A DNA stretch of 6,157 nucleotides from an uncultured Oscillospiraceae bacterium (GTDB lineage Bacteria; Bacillota; Clostridia; Oscillospirales; Oscillospiraceae): contig CAKUKL010000096.1 of the NCBI GenBank assembly GCA_934662925.1, positions 1 to 6,157 on the forward strand, given 5' to 3'. The notes beneath the pieces are model-generated. The model ran no database searches and had not been told where the DNA came from. It saw nothing but the letters and a program-made list of their open reading frames with translations. Numbering within the stretch: the stretch's first letter is position 1; the number at the start of each line of letters is the position of its first letter. Below are positions 1 to 5,663 of the stretch, one piece after another. The position numbers and the translations under genes are program-made.

Positions 1-560
1 GGGTAGACCTGCTCTCTGTCAGCGGACACAAGATCCACGCCCCCAAAGGCATCGGCGGGCTATATGTTCGAAAGGGTCTGCGTCTGCCCCCCTTCGTCCT
101 GGGGGGCGGCCAGGAAGGCTGGATGCGCTCCGGCACCGAGGCCACCGTCCAGCTGGCGGGCTTCGCCGCCGCCTGCGAGGCCGCCATGGCGGACAGGACC
201 CGCATTGAGCGCACCGCCGCCATCAAGGAGTACACGCTGGAGCGGCTCAAGGCCGCCCTGCCCAAATTGGAGGTCATCTCCGCCGGGGATGCGGCCCACA
301 TCTGCGCCGTCACTCTGCCGGGCTACAAGAGCGAGGTCATCGTCCGGGTGCTGGGGGATCAGGGCATCTGCATCTCCTCCGGCTCCGCCTGCCACAAGGG
401 CAAGCCCAGCCACGTGTTCGCCGCCCTCGGCCTGCCCAAGCCGTGGCTGGACGGGGCGCTGCGTATCTCCTTCTCCCCGGACAGCACCCGGGAGGAGGCC
501 GACCGGCTCGTCGCGGCCCTGAAGGGCGCGGCGGACAGCCTGTTTACGTCCATGTCCTGA
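1..560 (+). CDS. Cysteine desulfurase, NifS/IscS-like (C-terminal part; start lies before the window)
   Basis: This is a PLP-dependent class V aminotransferase-fold enzyme. The family takes sulfur from L-cysteine as an enzyme persulfide, releasing alanine, and supplies it for Fe-S clusters or thiolated tRNA and cofactors in the cytosol. The reading frame is open from the left edge (codons from position 3) to the TGA at 558-560, about 185 codons. Two hallmarks are visible: SGHKIHAPKG, whose Lys (30-32) is the expected PLP Schiff-base lysine, and SSGSACHKGKPSHVF, whose Cys (390-392) is the expected persulfide cysteine in the mobile loop. RSGTEATVQLAGF matches the family's RSGTEN..GxxGF block. 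The N-terminal half is outside the window, so a start near 123 would be false because it would remove the PLP lysine. The gene sits 34 nt upstream of a MATE transporter; no functional link is evident. The family is clear. Whether it is housekeeping IscS or a specialised paralogue is not. Confidence 0.93.
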   Translation, partial: VDLLSVSGHKIHAPKGIGGLYVRKGLRLPPFVLGGGQEGWMRSGTEATVQLAGFAAACEAAMADRTRIERTAAIKEYTLERLKAALPKLEVISAGDAAHICAVTLPGYKSEVIVRVLGDQGICISSGSACHKGKPSHVFAALGLPKPWLDGALRISFSPDSTREEADRLVAALKGAADSLFTSMS

Positions 561-572
561 AAAACGTATTAT
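543..572 (+). promoter_or_regulatory. Possible sigma-70-type promoter for the MATE gene
   Basis: A TTTACG box (543-548) and a TATTAT box (567-572) are separated by 18 nt. This is the only AT-rich patch between the desulfurase stop and the MATE start. It would begin transcription near 579, giving a very short leader containing GAGG at 586-589, 5 nt before the ATG at 595. The -35 box lies inside the end of the desulfurase gene. The match to consensus is moderate, and the MATE gene could equally be read through from upstream. Confidence 0.33.
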
Positions 573-594
573 AAATGAAAACAACGAGGTTTTT

Positions 595-1977
595 ATGTTC
601 AAAATTTTCAAACGGGAGCCGGGCTTTTACGGCCGCCTGCTGCGGCTGGCGCTGCCCCTGCTGCTCCAGAATCTGATCTCCAACTCCATGAGCCTGCTGG
701 ACACCTTCATGGTGGGCACGCTGGGCGAGGGCCCGCTGGCCGGCGTCACGCTGGCCAATATCCCGGTGTTCGTCATCCAGCTGCTCATGTTCGGCATCCA
801 GAGCGGCTCCTCCGTCCTCATCAGCCAGCACTGGGGCAAGGACGACAAGGACACCATCAACCGGGTCATGGGCATCGGCATGTACGCCGCCGGGGGCATC
901 ACGCTGCTGTTCGCGCTGGTGATGTGCTTCCTGCCCGCCCAGTTCATGGCCCTTTTCGGCAACGATCCGGAGGTCATCGCCGTGGCCGTCCGGTATGCCC
1001 GTATCGTGGGCTGGTCCTATTTCTTCGACAGCTTCGTGCAGGTGTACATCGGCGCCCACCGCGCCATGGGCCGGCCCAATCTGGGCATGTATATCCTCAT
1101 CGTGTCCATCGTGTGCAACACCTTCCTGAACTGGGTGCTCATCTTCGGCAAGCTGGGCCTGCCCCGGCTGGGGGTAGAGGGCGCGGCGCTGGCAACCCTG
1201 ATCGCCCGAATCATCTCCTTCACCGTCACGGCGGTCTGGGCGGTGCGGGACAAGGCGTTCCGCATCAACCCCGCCCTCCTGCTCCGCCCCGGCGGCGCGG
1301 CGGTGAAAAAGTTCGTCCGCTACGCTACCCCCGTGGTGTGCAACGAGACGTTCTGGGGTCTCGGCACCTCCCTGTTCCCCACCATCATGGGCCACATGGA
1401 CGGCTCCAAGGAAATTCTGGCGGCCTATGCCATCGCGGGCAACATCACCAACCTGTGTACCGTGGGCATCTTCGCCATCGCGGGCACCGCCGCCATCGTC
1501 ATCGGGCAGGAGATCGGCTCCGGCCACAAGGAACGGGCCTACGATCTGGGCGCGCTGCTCAACACGCTGGCCTTCCTGTTCGGTCTGGTCGCGGGCGGCC
1601 TGTTTCTCATCCTGCTCCATGTGTTCATCGCGCCGGTGCTCTACCCGCTGTTCAAGCTGTCCGCCGGGGCGGGGGAGATCTGCACCCTCATGCTCACCGT
1701 TACCTTCTGCATGATCCCCCTGCGCTCCTTCGACTCCACCAATATCGTGGGCGTGCTCCGGGGCGGCGGCGACGTCCGCATGGCCACCCTCATCGACCTG
1801 ACGCCCCTGTGGGCGGTGGCCATTCCGCTGGCGGCGCTGTCCGGTCTGGTGTTCAGGCTGGGCATCCTGTGGGTGTATCTGGCTATGTCGTCGGAAAACA
1901 TCATCAAGTGCACCTTCGGCGTGATCCGCTTCCGCAGCAAAAAGTGGATCCACGACGTGACGGTGACGGGAGAATAA
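595..1977 (+). CDS. MATE-family multidrug/toxin efflux transporter
   Basis: This is an inner-membrane secondary transporter of the multidrug and toxic compound extrusion family, which exports organic cations, drugs or metabolites in exchange for Na+ or H+. At 460 residues with many hydrophobic segments it is a full-length 12-helix MATE. Family features occur in both halves. In the N half these are ALPLLLQNLISNSMSLLDTF (residues 19-38), the SQHWGKDD loop (77-84) and the LPRLGVEGAALATLIAR segment (189-205). In the C half these are the equivalent GQEIGSG loop (304-310) and the VLRGGGDVRMATLIDL block (387-402). The start ATG at 595 has GAGG 5 nt upstream and begins with a short basic MFKIFKR head, as usual for MATEs. 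It ends at TAA 1975-1977. The nearest terminator is at 2086-2120. The substrate cannot be predicted; because the next gene cluster converges on it, co-regulation with that cluster is not implied. Confidence 0.95.
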   Translation: MFKIFKREPGFYGRLLRLALPLLLQNLISNSMSLLDTFMVGTLGEGPLAGVTLANIPVFVIQLLMFGIQSGSSVLISQHWGKDDKDTINRVMGIGMYAAGGITLLFALVMCFLPAQFMALFGNDPEVIAVAVRYARIVGWSYFFDSFVQVYIGAHRAMGRPNLGMYILIVSIVCNTFLNWVLIFGKLGLPRLGVEGAALATLIARIISFTVTAVWAVRDKAFRINPALLLRPGGAAVKKFVRYATPVVCNETFWGLGTSLFPTIMGHMDGSKEILAAYAIAGNITNLCTVGIFAIAGTAAIVIGQEIGSGHKERAYDLGALLNTLAFLFGLVAGGLFLILLHVFIAPVLYPLFKLSAGAGEICTLMLTVTFCMIPLRSFDSTNIVGVLRGGGDVRMATLIDLTPLWAVAIPLAALSGLVFRLGILWVYLAMSSENIIKCTFGVIRFRSKKWIHDVTVTGE

Positions 1978-1986
1978 GCTGTCGCC

Positions 1987-2043
1987 CGCCGAAAAAGGCA
2001 GAGCCTTTTCCGGCGAAAAGATTGCGCCCCGCCGCAGCGGCGG
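1987..2043. repeat. Structured GC-rich intergenic element, possible interspersed repeat
   Basis: Two adjacent hairpins follow the MATE stop codon. The first has 13-nt arms (1987-1999 and 2003-2015) with one mismatch and a 3-nt loop; its arms contain A4-5 and T4 tracts. The second is a short GC stem (CCGCCG at 2029-2034 with CGGCGG at 2038-2043, loop CAG). Neither is followed by a T run, so they are not standard terminators. The stretch up to about 2070 is not clearly coding. It looks like the kind of palindromic intergenic unit that recurs in a genome, but only one copy is in this window, so calling it a repeat is an inference. Confidence 0.35.
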
Positions 2044-2085
2044 CGAAATGCCGCAAGGGGTTACTGCTCTGATGCAACTGAAAGT

Positions 2086-2120
2086 AAAAATCCGGGAACG
2101 CGATGCGTTCCCGGATTTTT
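2086..2120. terminator. Bidirectional intrinsic terminator between convergent genes
   Basis: The left arm AAAAATCCGGGAACGC (2086-2101), loop GAT (2102-2104) and right arm GCGTTCCCGGATTTTT (2105-2120) form a perfect 16-bp inverted repeat. The + transcript ends in a U run (2116-2120) after the GC stem, serving the MATE gene. The - transcript likewise ends in a U run (complement of 2086-2090), starting 15 nt after the stop of the flavin oxidoreductase at 2136. The position between tail-to-tail genes fits a shared terminator. Confidence 0.92.
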
Positions 2121-2135
2121 GCTTACCATATAACC

Positions 2136-4082
2136 TTACAGCCCCACGTTCACCACGGCGTCGTAGCCGTCCCGGACGGCCATCATGACGTTCTTGGCCT
2201 GACGGGCGTCGCCCACCACGTAAAAGGTATTCACCAGCGGGCGCAGGCGCTCCACCTCGTCGGAGCGGGAGCGCATACCGGCGGCCAGCACCACGCTGTC
2301 GCAGGGGAAGGTCTCCTCCGTGCCGTCGGCGTGGCGGACGGTGACGCTGTCCTTGGTGATGTTGGTGCAGCTGGAGCTGGTGAGCACCCGGATATCCCGC
2401 TCCTCCACCTCGTGATGGAGCCAGAGGAAGGGGTACTTCAGACAATCGGCGGCGATGTCGTCCTGAAGCTCCACAATGGTGACATTGTGGCCCAGATCGG
2501 CGAGGTACACGCTCTCCTCACAGCCGATCATGCCGCCGCCGATGACGGTGACGTTCTTGCCCAGCGGGGTGTCGCCCATGAGGTCCGCGCCGAAGATGAC
2601 GTTCTCGCCGTCCGCGCCGGGGATGGGGGGCGTGATGGGCAGAGCGCCCACGGCGGCGATGAGCACGTCGGGCTTCACTTCGGCCACCACGGACTCGTCC
2701 ACGCGGGTGTTGAGCCGCACGTCGATGGCGGGATTCTCCGTCACCTTGCGGATCTGGCTGTCGCGGTAGCGCTTCATGGTCAGCTTGTTGTGGGCGCCGT
2801 TGTCGGCAAACTTCAGCGCGCCGCCCAGAACGGGCCGCTCCTCGCACAGCACCACCTCGTGGCCCCGCTCCGCCGCAGTGAGGGCGGCTTCCATACCGGC
2901 GGGGCCGCCGCCGGCGATGAGGATCTTCTTATGCTGCCGGACGGGCAGGGGATGGAAGAAGTCGCACTCCCGGCCGATGATGGGGTTGACGGCACAGCGC
3001 ATGCCCTTGAAAGCGATCATATTGCTCATGCAGTCGGAGCACCGCAGGCAGGGGGTGATGTCCTGCTCCCGGCCCTCGATGATCTTCCGGGGCAGGAAGG
3101 GGTCGGCCACAAGGCCGCGGCCAATGGCGATGCAGTCGGCGTCGCCGCTCTCCAGCGCGTCCTCCATCTGCTCCGGGAAGTTGTACGCGCCCACGGAGCA
3201 CACGGGGGTCTTGACGTGCTTTTTGATCTCAGCGGCCAGATTGCGGTTTTCCATGTCGTTCTCGAAGGGGCCGGGGTGCATCTTGACGCAGGAGTAGTCC
3301 ACCTGCTGGGTGCCGGCGGAGACGTGGATCAGGTCCACCTTGCCGTCCAGCGCCTTGGCGATCTCCACGCCGAAGTCCAGCCCGTAGCCGCCGGGAGTGC
3401 GCTCCGCGCCGGAAATGCGCACCTCGATGGGGAAGTTTTTGCCCACGGCAGCACGGATCTCGTCGATGCACAGCAGCAGGAAGCGCAGACGGTTCTCCAC
3501 GCTGCCGCCCCACTTGTCCGTCCGGAAGTTGGTCAGCGGGGACAGGAACTGGTGGATGAGCCAGCCGTGGCCCGCATGGACGGTGACCATGTCGAAGCCG
3601 TAGTGCTTGGCGGTGGCCGCGGCCTGGCCGAACATCTTGGCGGCGTGGAGGATCTCCTCCTCCGTCATGGCCCGGACCTCGTCGCCCCAGCTGTCCACAT
3701 AGGCGGAGGGGCCGGCGGGCGTCTTACCCAGGAACTCGGGGGCGCACAGCGCACCGCCGTGGTCCAGCTCGGCGGAGGCCGCCGCGCCGTGGGAGTGGAT
3801 GGTGTCCACCAGCTTGCAGAAGGTGGAGGAATTGCGGGGATCGTCGATTCCGATCTGCTCGGGGTGGGACTTGCCGTTGGCCAGATCCACGATGACCTCG
3901 CCCACGCACACCACCGCCGCGCCGCCCGCGGCCCGGAGCTTGTAGTACTCATAGGCTTCCTTGGTGTACTTAGTGTCCGGCCCCAGCTCAGACAGGGAGG
4001 TGGGGGCGGAGAAAATGCGGTTCTTCAGCGTCAGCCCCGCCAGCTTGATGGGACTGAGCAGCTTGGGATATTTCGTTTCCAT
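2136..4082 (-). CDS. NADH:flavin oxidoreductase with OYE barrel, 4Fe-4S cluster and FAD/NAD(P) domains (2,4-dienoyl-CoA reductase / BaiCD-BaiH / enoate reductase superfamily)
   Basis: This 648-residue cytosolic flavoenzyme belongs to a superfamily that passes electrons from NAD(P)H through FAD and a 4Fe-4S cluster to FMN in the barrel, typically to reduce an activated C=C bond. Residues 7 to about 340 are the old-yellow-enzyme TIM barrel, with HAGHGWLIHQFLSPLTN (169-185) and WGGSVENR (191-198). Cys345, 348, 351 and 363 give CX2CX2CX11C for the Fe-S cluster. KKILIAGGGPAGMEAA (385-400) is the FAD Rossmann motif, NVTVIGGGMIG (510-520) the NAD(P) one, and YVVGDARQAKN (621-631) the terminal FAD-contacting motif. 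His169/His172 match the carbonyl-binding His/Asn(His) pair of OYE-type enzymes, but residue 174 is Trp where OYE1 has its proton-donor Tyr. The start has AAGGAG (4090-4095) 7 nt upstream. It is the last gene of the operon, 27 nt after a SnoaL-like gene. Trimethylamine dehydrogenase-like or enoate reductase-like roles remain possible; the substrate is unknown. Confidence 0.93.
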   Translation of the reverse strand: METKYPKLLSPIKLAGLTLKNRIFSAPTSLSELGPDTKYTKEAYEYYKLRAAGGAAVVCVGEVIVDLANGKSHPEQIGIDDPRNSSTFCKLVDTIHSHGAAASAELDHGGALCAPEFLGKTPAGPSAYVDSWGDEVRAMTEEEILHAAKMFGQAAATAKHYGFDMVTVHAGHGWLIHQFLSPLTNFRTDKWGGSVENRLRFLLLCIDEIRAAVGKNFPIEVRISGAERTPGGYGLDFGVEIAKALDGKVDLIHVSAGTQQVDYSCVKMHPGPFENDMENRNLAAEIKKHVKTPVCSVGAYNFPEQMEDALESGDADCIAIGRGLVADPFLPRKIIEGREQDITPCLRCSDCMSNMIAFKGMRCAVNPIIGRECDFFHPLPVRQHKKILIAGGGPAGMEAALTAAERGHEVVLCEERPVLGGALKFADNGAHNKLTMKRYRDSQIRKVTENPAIDVRLNTRVDESVVAEVKPDVLIAAVGALPITPPIPGADGENVIFGADLMGDTPLGKNVTVIGGGMIGCEESVYLADLGHNVTIVELQDDIAADCLKYPFLWLHHEVEERDIRVLTSSSCTNITKDSVTVRHADGTEETFPCDSVVLAAGMRSRSDEVERLRPLVNTFYVVGDARQAKNVMMAVRDGYDAVVNVGL

Positions 4083-4089
4083 AAATATT

Positions 4090-4095
4090 CTCCTT
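4090..4095 (-). promoter_or_regulatory. Ribosome binding site of the flavin oxidoreductase
   Basis: AAGGAG on the - strand lies 7 nt before the ATG at 4080-4082, within the 27-nt gap after the upstream stop at 4110-4112. It supports the ATG at 4082 as the start and shows that this gene is translated independently of the upstream stop. Confidence 0.8.
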
Positions 4096-4109
4096 CTTTT
4101 TCCCGTTTC

Positions 4110-4880
4110 TCAGCGGCCGGGCTGATGCTCCGGGATGCGGGGGTCGTTGTAGCGGTGATCCTCGTCCAGCGTCTCGTAGGGCTCCGGCCATATCACGTCC
4201 CGCTGGGGCGTCTGGAGCAGGCTGTAGGGCTTGTGCCAGGGGCCGGGGTAGGTGATGTTGGGCGAGCCCAGCACCACGGGAGGGGGAGGGGGAGAGTTGG
4301 GATCGGTGCGGCGGGCGTACTCCTCGGCGGCCCAGTCGCGGTAGTCGAGGTCGCCCATGATGTCGGGGCACACCTGCTCGTTGAGGTATTTGAGCTGGCC
4401 GTCCTTCTCGTCGATGACGAAGTCGGAACCGTAGCGCTCCCACATGATGTGGCACCACTTGGCACCGTCGGCGTCCAGCGTGGAGTTGATGGCGCCGGGG
4501 GTGACGAAGGAGCCGCGGACGCTCTTGCCGTCGTCGGCCACCTCAATGACGTCGCAGGTCAGGGTGTGGACGGAGCACTCCATCAGGGGCCGGTAGTCCT
4601 TGCCGGCGATCTCGGGGTATTTGTCCACCTTCTCCATGAAGTTCTTCATGCCCATGATCTCGTAGTCGGTGATGTTGCCGTGCCAGACCTGATCGAAGCC
4701 CACCATGCAGCCGAAGAAGTGGCCCCAGCCGCAGTCGTCGGTGTGGACCCAGAGCTGGTCGTACTCCGTGGCGCCGTCGCAGCGGGCGTGGAGATACTGG
4801 TGCCGGGCCTTGACGTTTTCCGCCTCCTGGCTCAGTCCCGCGTTATGGATCCGCTGGGACAGGGACAGATGCTTTTTCAT
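4110..4880 (-). CDS. SnoaL/NTF2-like protein, divergent paralogue (third of three in the operon)
   Basis: This 256-residue soluble protein has no signal peptide or membrane segment. It resembles its two upstream neighbours: VIEVADDGKSVRG (111-123) aligns with LVELAEDGKTAKG and VIEVAEDGETAKG, followed by a SDFV segment (152-155) matching ADFV, and a tail WPEPYETLDED (231-241) matching the neighbours' P-x-Y-x-TF-x-D tail. The SnoaL/NTF2 fold is an alpha+beta cone pocket used by small dehydratases, isomerases and hydroxylases, but many members are non-catalytic. This copy lacks the WKIWH motif of the other two, having GQLKYLN at 161-167, and adds a proline-rich insert with five consecutive prolines (197-201). 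The start ATG overlaps the upstream stop in ATGA (4877-4880), so translation is probably coupled; GGAGG (4889-4893) lies 8 nt upstream. Homology to the neighbours is seen directly; the fold name is from family resemblance. It could be a partner subunit rather than an enzyme. Confidence 0.8.
   Translation of the reverse strand: MKKHLSLSQRIHNAGLSQEAENVKARHQYLHARCDGATEYDQLWVHTDDCGWGHFFGCMVGFDQVWHGNITDYEIMGMKNFMEKVDKYPEIAGKDYRPLMECSVHTLTCDVIEVADDGKSVRGSFVTPGAINSTLDADGAKWCHIMWERYGSDFVIDEKDGQLKYLNEQVCPDIMGDLDYRDWAAEEYARRTDPNSPPPPPVVLGSPNITYPGPWHKPYSLLQTPQRDVIWPEPYETLDEDHRYNDPRIPEHQPGR
4278..4301 (+). other. Potential G-quadruplex motif within a SnoaL-like gene
   Basis: The + strand has four G runs: GGG (4278-4280), GGGGG (4282-4286), GGGGG (4288-4292) and GGG (4299-4301), with loops A, A and AGAGTT. 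This fits the usual four-run quadruplex pattern. It lies on the template strand of the - strand gene, so the mRNA carries the C-rich version, which encodes the five-proline run. Formation in the cell is not shown. Confidence 0.5.
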
Positions 4881-5647
4881 TTATAATTCCTCCCCTCGCC
4901 TGCGCGCATGCCGATGACCTCGGGGGGCTTGTAGCCCTCGGGGCCGTAACTGATGTCGTCCGTGAACGTCTTGTAGTCCTTGGGCGGCATGGGCGGGTAG
5001 TTGTCCCACCAGTTGAAGGTCACGTCGTGGGTGAGCATCTCGACGGTGGGGCGGCCGAACTCCCGGCGCACCGGGTTGGTGGAGTCGGCGGACCAGTCCT
5101 CGTACACCGGGTACTCGCCGTAGTCGTGGCCGGCCTGGCAGTCCACATCGGTGGAGATGACAATGTGCCAGATCTTCCAGCCGTCCTCTTCCCGGACGAA
5201 GTCCGCGGCCACCTTGCCCAGCATCCACTGGACATGGGCGGTGCCGTCGGCCTGCGCCATGGCCTCGTTGCCGATGGAGTACCACAGACCCTTGGCGGTC
5301 TTGCCGTCCTCGGCCAGCTCCACAAGGCCGGTGGTCAGGGGATGGGCGTACATGTTGCCCATGTTGACCTCGGCGGCGCCGTTGGCCTTCTTCTGCTCCT
5401 CCAGCGCGGCGGCGTGGGCGTCTACATAGTACCTGCGGATCTCGTCCATGCCCACGTAATAGCCCCAGTTGGAGCCGTAGGAGGCGGTCTTCTGATGCTC
5501 CGGCTCCTGCACCCACATGGTGCGCAGCTCCTCATCCCGGAGGTCGGCGGTCTGGAGAAACACCCGCTTGTTCATCAGCGACTTGACGTCCTCCACGTCC
5601 CAGATGCGGAGGATCTGCTCCTCATCGGTAAATTTTTTGTTCATCAT
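4877..5647 (-). CDS. SnoaL/NTF2-like protein (second of three in the operon)
   Basis: This 256-residue soluble protein is a probable small-molecule dehydratase, isomerase or binding protein of the SnoaL-like NTF2 superfamily. A helical N-terminal region (about 8-45) leads to YYVGMDEIRRYYVD (63-76), matching the family's G-x-x-x-I-x-x-Y/F step. Then come LVELAEDGKTAKGLWY (108-123) and ADFVREEDGWKIWH (148-161), the strands that line the NTF2 pocket, then STDVD (165-169) and a tail NYPPMPPKDYKTF (216-228). By eye about half of a 70-residue block is identical to the next upstream gene. The frame also opens with GTG at 5651-5653, but the AAGGAGG (5657-5663) is only 3 nt from that codon and 9 nt from the ATG at 5645-5647, so the ATG is preferred. 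Its stop overlaps the next start by 4 nt. At about 256 residues it is longer than typical SnoaL domains (about 130-170), with the excess mainly in an N-terminal helix, an insertion near 78-100 and a C-terminal tail. The reaction is unknown. Confidence 0.85.
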   Translation of the reverse strand: MMNKKFTDEEQILRIWDVEDVKSLMNKRVFLQTADLRDEELRTMWVQEPEHQKTASYGSNWGYYVGMDEIRRYYVDAHAAALEEQKKANGAAEVNMGNMYAHPLTTGLVELAEDGKTAKGLWYSIGNEAMAQADGTAHVQWMLGKVAADFVREEDGWKIWHIVISTDVDCQAGHDYGEYPVYEDWSADSTNPVRREFGRPTVEMLTHDVTFNWWDNYPPMPPKDYKTFTDDISYGPEGYKPPEVIGMRAGEGRNYK

Positions 5648-5656
5648 GTTCACGCC

Positions 5657-5663
5657 CCTCCTT
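5657..5663 (-). promoter_or_regulatory. Ribosome binding site that decides the start of the second SnoaL-like gene
   Basis: AAGGAGG on the - strand ends 9 nt before the ATG at 5645-5647 and only 3 nt before an in-frame GTG at 5651-5653. The spacing favours the ATG. The site abuts the stop of the upstream gene (5664-5666). Confidence 0.75.

Noticed and set aside
123..560. Desulfurase as a short complete gene starting at ATG 123
   Set aside because: The frame is open to the left edge and the PLP lysine motif at 21-41 lies upstream of this ATG, so the gene is only cut by the window.
924..2072. A 382-codon + strand frame overlapping the MATE gene
   Set aside because: It is Arg/Pro/His/Gly-rich out-of-frame translation of the transporter with no plausible start signal.
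544..2445. A 633-codon open frame on the - strand opposite the MATE gene
   Set aside because: It has a Gln/His/Arg/Gly-rich low-complexity composition, runs through the terminator stem and into the flavoenzyme gene, and has no recognisable domain. It is a shadow of GC-rich coding.
2103..4886. A 927-codon open frame on the + strand opposite the flavin oxidoreductase and a SnoaL-like gene
   Set aside because: It is antisense to two genes with clear family motifs, has a His/Gly/Val/Asp-rich composition typical of the reverse frame of GC-rich codons, and matches no known domain. It is a stop-poor shadow.
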